64,000 nt of DNA from Episyrphus balteatus (taxonomy: Eukaryota > Arthropoda > Insecta > Diptera > Syrphidae), in contig NC_079134.1 in NCBI RefSeq assembly GCF_945859705.1, positions 152,369,718 through 152,433,717 of the forward strand. The letters run 5' to 3'. A program made the position numbers and the translations under genes. A model generated the notes under the pieces. It was not told the origin of the DNA and did not search any database. It was given only the letters and a program-made list of their open reading frames with translations. This document shows positions 47,064 through 58,600 of the stretch, one piece after another. Position 1 is the stretch's first letter. Every line of letters begins with the position of its first letter.

Positions 47064-47135
47064 TCCAGTATGGTCTACTGGTAAGGTGCTGGCTAGGTAT
47101 GCAGAGGTACGTGGGATCGATTCCTGGTCGGCCCA
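47064..47135 (+). pseudogene. tRNA-derived sequence with pol III A and B boxes
   Basis: TGGTCTACTGG (47071-47081) is one mismatch from an A box and GGATCGATTCC (47114-47124) one mismatch from a B box, with tRNA-like spacing and an intervening TAAGGTGCTGGCT. The bases expected to form the acceptor stem (TCCAGTA and TCGGCCC) do not pair and the T stem is weak, so this is a tRNA pseudogene or SINE head rather than a tRNA. It lies in the centre of the foldback. Confidence 0.55.
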
Positions 47136-48182
47136 TGTGATGAAAATAAAAAAATGTGTTCTTTTTCAATTAAAATAATATTCTCATCATTTCAGAACAA
47201 CAGAAAAAGCTGTGGAATTTCCAAAAAAGGAAAAGAAACAAAGTAGGAAAAAATTTTCGGGGATACGCCATATCAAATTTTGATGTAAAACTGTGATTTC
47301 ATATTCTCCTCCATCAAAGGAACCCAACTGCATCAAAAAATTGTGAAATCACTTTTTCCCTTTTTCCGTACTACCTAGGGGTCAGGGGTCATTTTCGGGG
47401 ATACGCCATATCAAATTTTGGTGTAAAACTATGATTTCATATTCTCCTCCATCAAAGGAACCTAACTGCATCAAAAAATCGTGTACTTCCATTAACTTTG
47501 ATAAAATTTCTGTTAAATTCGACTGAAATCACTTTTTCGAACTTCCTAGGGGTCAGGGGTCATTTTCGGGGATACGCCATATCAAATTTTGGTGTAAGAC
47601 TGTGGTTTTATATTCTCCTCCATCAAAGGAACCTAACTGCATCAAAAAATCGTGAAATCACTTTTTCGAACTTCCTAGGGTTCAGAGGTCATTTTCGGGG
47701 ATACGCCATATCAAATTTTGGTGTAAAACTATGATTTCATATTCTCCTCCATCAAAGGAACCTAACTGCATCAAAAAATCGTGTACTTCCATTAACTTTG
47801 ATAAAATTTCTGTTAAATTCGACTGAAATCACTTTTTCGAACTTCCTAGGGGTCAGGGGTCATTTTCGGGGATACGCCATATCAAATTTTGGTGTAAAAC
47901 TATGATTTCATATTCTCCTCCATCAAAGGAACCTAACTGCATCAAAAAATCGTGTACTTCCATTAACTTTGATAAAATTTCTGTTAAATTCGACTGAAAT
48001 CACTTTTTCGAACTTCCTAGGGTTCAGAGGTCATTTTCGGGGATACGCCATATCAAATTTTGGTGTAAAACTGTGGTTTCATATTCTACTCCATCAAAGG
48101 AACCTAACTGCATCAAAAAATCTTGTACTTAAATTAACTTTGATATGTAGTGAAATTTCGTCTAGGATGATCGGGCTACACT

Positions 48183-48260
48183 GCCGCAAAAGTAGTATAA
48201 CTTCAAAAATAGAGATTTTATTTCTAAAAACTATGGTATTTGTATTAACTGATGTTTAAT
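48183..48260. mobile_element. Minisatellite-bearing element, copy 2 (resumed right part)
   Basis: GTAGTATAACTTCAAAA (about 48193-48209) corresponds to GAAGTATAACTTCAAAA at about 5185-5201, continuing the tail broken at 46424. The right boundary of the element was not determined. Confidence 0.6.
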
Positions 48261-49476
48261 GGTAAAAAAAACAAGGAATAGCTAACTATAATTTGATGTT
48301 TTAATGAATATCACAGAGTGAGTTTCTATCTACATATAGAATTTTTTAACACTTTTGAAAATAAAATTGGCATTTCGCATGTCTCTTATCCGATTTGACA
48401 TTCGAAATGATATAATTTGCAATATTATCTCATTAGTGTAAAATGTGTTGTATTTTTTTGAGAAAAATTAATTTTGGAAAATAATTTTTTGTTCAGAAAA
48501 ATCTTTGAATTAGAAGATCCCGCCATTCAACGACCCTCCATAAGCAAATAATACAAACCTTTCCTTGATAGGTCCTTTAAAGAAAAATCATAACATAATC
48601 TTAAAAAGAGAATTTTATTTAATCCTTACGGAATTATTTTACTCTAACAAATAAGTGCTTCTTTTATTTCATTATTATCATACACTTTTAAAAATATTTA
48701 CAATACAAATAAAAACTTAAAAAACAAAAGAAAGCTTAAAAATACAAAAAAAAAATAAAGAACATCTTTTATGTTCTTACAAAGAAAATAAAACAAAAAA
48801 AAAAACTATATAAGTTCATCAAATTCTACTAATGACTAAAAATGCATTTCAAATAATATCCTTTGCTAGAAATCAAAGGACATAAATTTGAAGCAATTTT
48901 TTGTTATTTTCATTTTCTTTTTTTAGTATTATTATTGACCAATGGCATTAAATGCCCTTTCATTTTATACAGACGATAACAAAATGTAAAAAAAAAAAAC
49001 AAAAACAAAATAAAAACTATGAGAGTAATTAAAAAAAAAGATCGCCTTTTTCTTCAAGAGAATCGAATTAATTGTGTATATGGAGAGAAGACTCCTTTGC
49101 CCGGTCATTTGATGTTACTATAGCATCTATCTAATCGAATCGAAAAACTCCTTTGACTTGAGCGATAAAATATGAGGAAAAATAAAAAAGAGTGATAGAC
49201 AGAATGAACTAAACAAAAAGAAAAAAATATAAAAGAACTGACAAAAGAATTCAATCTACACTTTTGCTTCAAAACTAAAAATATATCTACCAACTAGAAC
49301 TACACTACACCACCCCAAAAAACCACCCATATTTTTAACTTGTATAAACGTATTGGATGGCTTCAATTGAATGAATATACATCAGGACGATGAGAAAAGA
49401 AATAACGAAAAAAAATAAACACTGTCACATCCTTTTTTTTTGTTCTTTGCCGTTAGTTTGATGCTTTGAATTGAAA
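48261..49476. other. Downstream region / 3' UTR of the OATP gene
   Basis: AT-rich sequence after the OATP stop codon (gene on the minus strand). The nearest minus-strand AATAAA-type signals I see (TTTATT on the plus strand) are far downstream at about 48610-48670, which would imply a 3' UTR of about 0.8 kb; this is weak. Nothing else was recognised. Confidence 0.4.
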
Positions 49477-49651
49477 TTAAATTTCCGTCTTCTTTTCAGG
49501 ATTGGCATCCTCCTCGTGCTGCACCACCTTCAATTCCACATCTTTGACTTCCTCATCGAATATTTTCAAGTCCTTAACGTAGTACCAGACACCGACATCG
49601 AAGATAGATCCCAGAGTCACAAATATCGAGGCAATAAAGTTTAATGTATAT
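49477..49651 (-). CDS. OATP terminal exon: TM12 and cytoplasmic tail
   Basis: Acceptor TTCCTCAG; reads YTLNFIASIFVTLGSIFDVG (TM12) then a charged tail rich in Glu, Asp and Lys ending KKTEI and a TAA stop. The last residues T-E-I fit a class I PDZ-binding motif. An ATG-initiated frame reaching back to 49704 includes 53 intronic bases and is not the real start. Confidence 0.94.
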
Positions 49652-52600
49652 CTGAGGAAAGGGAATTGATAAAAGGGATGTTTTCTTGGTAAAATGTTCT
49701 CCAAAAATAATCTTTACCTAAGAGATTCTGGATCATAGAGCCAGCAGTTGCCTTTGTTCGAACAGGTTTTACCCCAAACCAAACAAAGCTTGTCTATTAC
49801 CCAGCCAAAGAATATTGGACTTGGAATGAAGGCAAAGAGACTCATCATCATAAGACCGAAACCCATGGCAGCCGTCTTGTCTTTTTCTGGGACACACCTT
49901 ACGGCTACTAGGAAATTTGAAGCACGCCCAGTGGCACCGACAAATTTGAGAGCACACAAAACAGCTAGGAATGTTACAAAGTAGTTGTAGCAGTTAACTG
50001 GACAGGATCCGGGAATGGCTTGTCCACCCGAACCAAACTAGAAAATTTATATGGAATTAGTGATGTTTTTAAATAAAAGCATAAGGGTGTGTGGAATTAC
50101 TTCTGAAGGACTAATTGTTGTTGTTCCCGAACCATCATCCAAATCCAAGAAGTCATCAGTTGAGCTGTCATTGAGAGAGGTTAAACGGGCAAATACTGGA
50201 GTTGAACTTGTTGAATTGTTGCTAGGAATGCAAGAACAATCGTAGTATGTCTGAAAATATAAACAAAAATTATTTAAAATTCAAAAAATTGCAATAAAAT
50301 TTTGAAATAAATTTATTTTTTGAATAAATAGTTTACTAATTCTTCATATGAGTTGAACTACCCACAACGTTATTTGTTAATACATATAACAAAAAATGTA
50401 TTTAAAATTTTATAGAATTTATTTATTTTTCAAATATAAATTAAAACAAATAGTTTACTACTCTCCAAAATAAAAAAAAATAACTTTTTGAAAGAAGTTG
50501 AGCTCCACAAATACTAAAACTTGAATATTTTTATAAAAAGATACCTTTAAAAATATTTTATAAATTCTTTTTACTTGCCCTATAGGGAGATATTGGTTTC
50601 GTGCAGAAAAAAAAATTCGAGGTTTTAATCAAAACCAACATTACGATGATGGAGAAGATCAAAAAAGTGGTTTTCGTCATCCGTCCGTCGCGTCGGTCTG
50701 TGCGTCCATCTGTACATCGAGCTAGGGCCTTAACGGGTGGATGGATTTGCTTGAAATTTGGTACAGATGATTTTTGTGTAATTTCCTAGGTCCGTTTTTT
50801 TTTTTATTTTTTTAATATCTCCTTTTTAACGCATACCTCCCATATACCGTTTTCGAGGTATTGCATTTTTCTCGAAAACGGCTCTAACGATTTGGATAAA
50901 ATTTTATATACGTAATGGTCTTATAGAGCCTAACAAAAATGCGTTTTTAGTTTTTCTCAAAAAATTCGGAGACATATTGACATATTTTTTAGGTTCATAT
51001 GTTCAATCGAAGCATAAGCTAATTTTATTCAAAATTTACAGACAACTAATTCTTTTCATTTTAAAATGTAAAATAAAAATTTTTTTAAAGTTTTAAAAAA
51101 TTGAAAAATTTAATTTTCTTAACATTCGATTAAAAAAAAAATTCTTTTTCGAAACTTAACAAAATCTTAAATTTACAATAGATATTTAAGATAAAGACAC
51201 TTTGAACTACAAGAGCAAGTACGTGCGACCCAGTCGTGCATTTTATTTTGTTTGGTATAAGCTCAGACATTTGAAAAATCGATCTATGCAAAATAGGTAC
51301 GGTTAATAATAATTAAAAAAAAAAACCAAAACCAAAAAATCTTGCTGAAACACACTCTATTTATTTATATTAAAATCGTAGGACTCATTTTTGAGAAAAT
51401 CTGATTATTCCAAAATTTTTAAAGGGTGTTAAGTAAATAATAACTCTTGTAAGTGTACTTATAACCTTTCAAAATAAGGTGTATTGTATATTCACAAAAA
51501 AAATCGCACGCAGTGCCAAACCAATATCCAAAACTAGCTTTTTACAAGAATCGGATAATGACAAAGTATCAATATTATTGTTCCTAAACAAATATTTGCA
51601 AAAACTCTTTTGGGAAATCGCTATCTTTTGTTCAACCAGATTTTTAACCGTAGTACCTACATGTTATTTTTTTTAAATTTATTTAATATTTAATTGATAG
51701 CTATAATTAAGTTTTAAATGAAACAAGAACACTGGATTTTTGATCACGTAAAATAAAAAAAAGGGTTTTTCTTAGAAAAAAGTTGTGTTGTTTTTATTTT
51801 TATTTCTCAAAAACGACAAGACATTTTTGCATCTGGTTTTCTGTTTTTGCTTCAAAACAAATGAGAGCATCGAATTTAAGAAACTAAATTAGTACTTAAT
51901 TACATAAAATTTTGAGAAAAATTAGTTGAAAAATTTTTTTTCATTTTTTTTTTTTCAAAATTTTGACTTTGAAAATTAATTTTTCAAAAACTTTTTCAAA
52001 AACCAGCTTTTTTTAAAAACCAAATAAAAGAAGAGGATTTTAACTTTACAAAAAAGTATAACACGTTGTTGTAGGTATAACCGTTGATTTTTAATAATTT
52101 TTTTTCCAAATTAAGTCAATTTTTTAGAAAATTGCCCCTCCTGGCTAAACGGAGAGGAATAGACCCCCCCTCCCATACGATTTTTTTCGTATCTCGTCCT
52201 AACCTACACGCTCTAGCTTTTTGGCACATTACTCCTGAATCACCCTATATGTAGGTATAATATAATAAAAAAATTTTATTAATGAGTCATAGAAAAGTTA
52301 TGTCACAAAACGAAAGAAAAAGTTATTTGTATTTTTTAAAAATCGAAACTAATTCATTCACTTGGAACTAATTCATCTCAATTAGCTATTTTCTAAAAAT
52401 AATCAAACATTTCTTTTACGTATTGTGTTTAAGAAATATAATTTTAAAAAAGATGAAAAAAAAAAAAAACAGAAACCTAAAATAATGAAAACAAATTCAT
52501 AAAATAAAACAATTTTTATCAATTTTTAATCTTTAAACTTAAACGTGAGTTCACTGTGGTGTATGTGTAACATTTTTTTTATTTTTTTGAAAGATCATTA

Positions 52601-55600
52601 TCGGCTTAACTTGTTTATCGTTGTAGACGTTAAAATTATACTGGGCAAGTTAAAATGTTGGATGATTAAGGGTCATATTGACAGATGCATCATTGCAAAC
52701 TAAAACAAAAATATTTAGGTACTGCAAATAAAAAAGAAAAATTGCATTAAAACAATTTTATTGCAAATAAAAAAATGTTCTGCATTGAAAAAAAAAAAAA
52801 AAAAACAATGCTAAACGTATGCATTAAATACCTATGCAAATTTTGCATTGATTTTTTTTTTTTATTTCGAATAATTTTTTTTTTCTTAATGCAAAATATT
52901 TTTATTTTAACTTATTTTTATTCGAACAAATTTTGGTTACAGTAATTTTGTTTAATGCAAATATTTTTTATTTGCAACAATTATTTATTTTTTCAATTCC
53001 AATGCATTTTGTTTAATTTGATATTTTTACAACACTGAAAGTACATAGGTTCATACATATTAGAGAGGTCCACGCTTGAATGAGAAAAATAAAACTTTCA
53101 AAAAAACCTTAGCCACCCCCTAGTTTGGTTGCACATACTATTGGTATCATACTGTTGAATTTTCAGCCTCCTATCTTATATAGAAGGGGGTGCTGATCGA
53201 TATTGAAAAATTTTATTTTTTTTGTAAAAAAGTAAAAAAATATTTTTTTTTAGTTAAAAATTGCGTGAAAGTTGTGGTTGTTGTACTTATTCTGAAAAAA
53301 TATCGAAATAATAATTTCTGGGGGCACTTCCAAGTAAATTTCGTCAACAGGTAGTAGGTACCTACACAGACTTTTTTTGCACATTTTGTTTATTATTTAT
53401 TATTTTTAATTATTTCTCACTTTTTTTTCGAAAAAAAAAAAAATATTTTATATGTTTTATAAAAACAAGTCAGCATAAATAATGTATTTTTTTTCAAAAA
53501 AAAAAAATGAAAAAAAAAAAATCAAGATTACCTACAAAACCTAAAAATTTAACTGTTACTAGTACCCTCTTGCGCTTAAGATAGCGAATCACAACGTTAA
53601 TGTTATAGATAAGTGGAACAAATTTAGCGGGTGGCCCGAGCGAAAATCGAAAAAAAAATATTTTTTGGACCACACTAACCTACATTGCAAAAAATAAAGT
53701 TTTTATTTATAAGGATAGTAAAAGAATCAAGGAGTTTTTATTTCGTATTATTTTTCTTTGCACTTTCATCATAAGCTTTTGCACATTCAATTCTTAAATT
53801 AAAAGAATTAAATAGTTAGTTTTTGTATTAACGAAAAACTGGCCTAATGAAAAAGTAACTATTATGACGAATGATATTATCTTATCAGGTAATGCATACA
53901 AAAACACAAACTAGAGCTAATTTTATCAAATTTTCAATCTCTAAACTACAAAGACCACTGTGGCGTATGAGTAATATTTTCTTAGTCAATATTATACAAA
54001 TAATATAACCACTTAATCTTTGTGTACCATCTTATTAAAATAATACATATTTTAAACAGTATTATATAAAATTTTCATGAATAAATATTTAAAAATACGC
54101 GGCAGCAATTATTTGGACTATCTCGGATAAAAAGTAGTATTATTGTGCCCCTCATATTTTGTTGTTGTTTCGGGGGATTGTTTCTCTAGTTTCTTAATAA
54201 AAATTATTAATAAATTTGAAAAAAAAATTCCAGAGTTACCTCGTAAATTTTGTTTAGAAATAGTATTCAAAAGGATCAGTGAAGTAGTTTTGAAGTTATA
54301 AGAGGGCCCTTTCTTTGAAAACGTGAGTTGGGGGAAATACGCTTTAAATTTTTGAATACTGGTATAAAACGTTCATAAGTGAATTATAAAAATTCTCATA
54401 ACTTTTTCAATCGACTTAAAATTATAACACAATATTCGTGAAATAGCTATTATGCATTCATTAAAAAAAATGAAATGCTTAAAAATAAAAAAAAAACTAG
54501 TTTAATTTCGAGACAAAAATAAATTAAAATATTTCGTTATTTCACAAAAATAACTTGAATACCTACTTCTTCAGAATGTATTTTTCAAATTTTGACGTTA
54601 AGTTTTTCTATATTTAATTATTATTTTTGCAACTAACACCTAATAAAAATAAGGACAAATTTATATTGCTTTTTTTCTCAATATTAAAAATAAGCATTAA
54701 AACTAGAGTACCTACCTACCTACTTTTGAAATTTAGTCTTAGAACAACTATAGAAATTGATTGTAAAAAGTATAGGTACGCTCTATTAAAATTCGTTTGG
54801 TAAAAAAAAAACATTTTGTCAAAAATGCATTGGCCATCTAGGCAAAGTGAAATTTGTCGCGGAGTCAAATGAACTCCAATTTACTCCTATCATACTTAAG
54901 AACAAATAATCTGGTTCATAATCTTTGTCAACCCACTGAATCTGTCAACTTTAACAAGAATTTCGCATCCAATATCATCAAAATGTTAAAAATAGTTTAT
55001 TTATGCAATCAAGGACTTCATTTGTCTTTAAAGCCATAAATAACAATACCAATGCAATACGGAATAAAGAATGAATTAGAAAAGTGTCATACTTAAATTT
55101 AGAGCTTCTTGGGTTGTAGCATAAATTAAAAATAGGTATTTAATTTTTGATTTATTCATTTTTGGACTTTAAGTTAGCTTCAGACTTTTTGTCATCAATG
55201 TGCAATAACAAAGTAACATACTTAAATTTAATGACATATTACATCAAGTCGAAATATGTACCTACATTAATTTATTCATTTTTAAATTTTCTAATAGGTA
55301 CCTCAAGTTTTAATATGACTGTTCAGCTGTTGGGCATTAGACAACTTTTATTAAGAACCTACCTTAATTCCTTTAGATGAGATTTGTTCATTTTTACATC
55401 CAGCATGACATGGCGAAATATATGTCATACCATCTTCTCCACAAATTGGTGAATATCTCACATAATCACATTGACAATTTGAATTACACGTTGATGACAT
55501 TGTAGAACTTTAAATATAAAAAAAAAAATGTTATAGTCTCATTTTTGAAACACTAATACAAAATAAAACTTACCTATCGTGAATATTAACAATAACAGAT

Positions 55601-58600
55601 TTTTCATTTCCAGGACATCCAATAAATGAATACGTCAACATACCAGCAACTGTAAGAAAACCAACCAAAACATTCCAAGCTGCCATGGAACGAGCTTTCG
55701 GCTTGAATTTAGAAATAACATATCCAGATAAGAGGATTCCCAATGCAGAAAAGCCCAATGCTATTGTACCCGTTACCAAACTATTAAAAGAGTGTTTTAA
55801 CATCTTAGTTGCTTAAAATAATAAACCAATTAAAAACCAACCTTGACGTAGCAGCTGATTGCCTATATTGAATCTCAATATATTTCGGTGTAAAAATCCA
55901 ATATGGTGTATATCCGAATAAATAAAACACCGATGAGAAATTATTACACATTAAAGTTGGATTTTTCAGCAGTCTTTTGAATGTTTTTAGCATGTCCTTC
56001 ATCGAAGCTGGAGTTTCAGTTTCAGCTTCCAATTCTTTTTCGGACTTTTCAACATTTTTCTCTTTCAGCTTTTTTCGTTCGGCTTCAACAATTTGTCTTG
56101 CTGCTGCTCTTGGTAACTGTTTGGGAAACATTGTTAAAAAGAAACCGGATGCTGCTAAAAGTCCACCGAGAAGTAACCATCCCATCCACCAAGCACCCAA
56201 CCATCGTGGATCTTTTTGTCCAATTACAGGACGTAAATTTGGTGCAATATAGACACGAAGACAAAATGAAGCTAGAGCGTAGCCTAATGCTGGTCCCAAC
56301 ATACGAAGGAAATAAGATAAACCTTAAAAAGATAGACAAAAAACAACATGTAATTAGCCTTGTTGCAGAAAGGTGGAAGGAATGTTTTTTAAATTTAGTA
56401 TTTAAGTATGGTAAATAGGGGTAAAATGACATTGACAAAAAGAGGTTTTTTTCTTAACGGTAAGTCGTAGAGATTTAAATTTAATTTTATTCAATAGATC
56501 ATTTTGATACAAAAAGAGCATAGGCATTGAAATTTTATTTTTTTTTAATTTCAAAACCACGTTATGAACGGTTTTTTAAAACAAAAAATGAAAAAGAATT
56601 TCGACAAAGAGGGTAGTCGACATTTTTTTTCGAGAATTTAGAATTAAGAAATTTATTAAAAAAAAACTAAACTAAAACGGATTTTTGTCAAAGGTCCTAG
56701 ATTTCAAAATATGATTTGTTGAAAAACACCTATGTTTTAGTGTTTTTTTATTTTCAAGAATAATTTTTTAAAGCATTCAAAAAAAAAAAATAAAATGCAC
56801 GACTGGGTCGCACGTACTTGCTCTTGTAGTTCAAAGCATCTTTATCTTAAATATCTATTGGAAATTTAAGATTTTGTGAAGAAAAAAAAAAATAAAAACA
56901 AAAAAAAAATAGAAAATTAAAAAAAATCAATTTTTTAAAACTTTTTTGAAAAACTTTTTTTTTAATTTTTTTTTACATTTCACACTTCAATACCTATGAT
57001 ATCTGTAAATTGTGAAAAAATTGACTTATGCTTTGATGAAATATATGGACTTAAAAAACATGTCAATTTTTGAAAAACGGCAACGCCATATTTCCGCTCT
57101 TGGCATTTTTTGAGAAAAACTAAAAACGCAGTTTTGTTGGAATCAATAAGAGTACTGCACACACCAAATTTAAACGAAATCGTTAGAGCTGTTTTCGAGA
57201 AATTTGAAATACCTCGAAAACGTTATATGGGAGATATGCGTTAAATTGGAGATATTAAAAAAATAAAAAAAATGAACCTAGGGAATTACGTAAAAATCAT
57301 CTGTACCAAGTTTCAAGCAAATCCATCCACCCGTTTAGGCCCTAGCTCGATGTACAGATGGACGCACAGACGCACAGACGCACACACGCACAGACCGACG
57401 GACGGCATGACGAAAACCACTTTTTTGATCTTCTCCATCATCGTAATGTTGGTTTTGATTAAAACCTCGATTTTTTTTTCTACACGAAACCAATACTTGC
57501 CCTATAGAGCAAGTAAAAACTAAACTTACAATACTTATAGGAAGGTATTATAAATGCGCAAGCATGTGCAAAAACTTTTATTTATAAAACGATATTTTAC
57601 CGAACGATAGGAAAAACAATTTTTTTGTAGCAAATTTTTGTAGGTACCTACCGTTTTCAACCTTATTTTAACAATTAACTTATTTATTTTGACAGGTAGA
57701 TGAATGAAATTAATAGTTAAGATAGGTAATAAATATAACTATAATTAATCAAAATTTTAATTTTCATATTCAGAATTCAGAGATAATTTTAAAAAGATTA
57801 TCTTTTTTTGATACTTGATATCTTTTTGTATAGATCACTTAGAAATTTGATTCAACTTTACTTTAAATGCTTATAATATAACGTTTAATTTAATATATCA
57901 CATATATCGGTACATACACTACAAGCTGCACAACCTTAAAGTCAAAAATAGCAAAACTAGCAAAAAATACCTGTTATATATTTGAGGTGACTATCTGTAG
58001 CTTAAATAAAAAAACTAAAAATAAAATTTATCATGATAAAACACTGAAAAAAATAATGTTCTGCAAAGAAAAAAAAATAATTTTTTTCGCATTTTTCTTG
58101 AAAAAATTACTGATTTCAATAAATTATTATTTTACTTTTTATTTAACCTAAAGACTTGATTCTTTAAAAAAAATTTTAAGGGAAAAGTTTTTTCATGTAG
58201 TTTTTTCAACGAAAATTTTTATACAAAATCGTTTAAGTAAAGGTAATGTTAAAAATTTAGAAAATTTTCAAAAAACTCATTTTTGGATTTTTAAAAAATA
58301 TTTCAATTTTTTGAAAACGTGTTTATGAAAAATTTTGAAATTTCGTTTTTATGCGTAAATAAATTATTACTTCAAAATGGCACACCAACATTTTTTTTTT
58401 TGAAAAATGTTAGAAAATTTGTATATACAAAAATATATAAAAAATTATTTTTTTAAAAAACGGCTCTAACGATTTACGAAAAATTTTTTCTAAAAATTCC
58501 CTTTTATACAAGAAGTAAACTGGCATACTTGGTTTTTTGTGAAAGATAATTTAAAACGATATTTCATTAGTTATAAAAAACAGATTTAATTTTTTTTTAA

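Larger units (their letters stand above)
46425..48178. mobile_element. 1754-bp foldback element with arrayed arms, CACT target duplication
   Basis: Ends TAGCCCGATCAATCTAGAC (46425) and GTCTAGGATGATCGGGCTA (ending 48178) are inverted repeats. The left arm has three ~130-bp units on one strand; the right arm has six units of the same repeat inverted (GGGGATACGCCATATC at about 47257, 47397, 47570, 47698, 47871, 48039), some with a ~45-bp extra segment. CACT flanks both sides (46421-46424 and 48179-48182). The related locus near 5170 carries the uninterrupted flank, confirming insertion. Array asymmetry suggests unequal exchange. Confidence 0.9.
50251..55362 (-). other. OATP long intron (5112 nt) with repeat insertions
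   Basis: Holds family C copy 1 (50570-51240), family F copy 2 (51740-52245), and AT-rich sequence with long A and T runs. A tract at 52700-53020 repeats TTTGCAAT/GCATTG-like motifs. No additional in-frame exon was needed or found: the flanking exons join directly in phase 0. Confidence 0.85.

Noticed and set aside
47064..47135. Functional tRNA gene
   Set aside because: Acceptor stem does not pair and the T stem is weak; only A and B boxes resemble a tRNA.
46008..48259. Open frames in the foldback arms (GHFRGYAISNFGV repeats)
   Set aside because: They are repeated translations of the ~130-bp arm unit; the left arm does not keep the equivalent frame.
49748..50245. Plus-strand open frames opposite OATP exons
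   Set aside because: They are antisense shadows of the minus-strand exons at 49718-50037 and 50101-50250.
55977..56438. Plus- and minus-strand open frames overlapping exon 55842-56322
   Set aside because: They are other-frame shadows; only one minus frame gives the OATP signature and fits splice sites.
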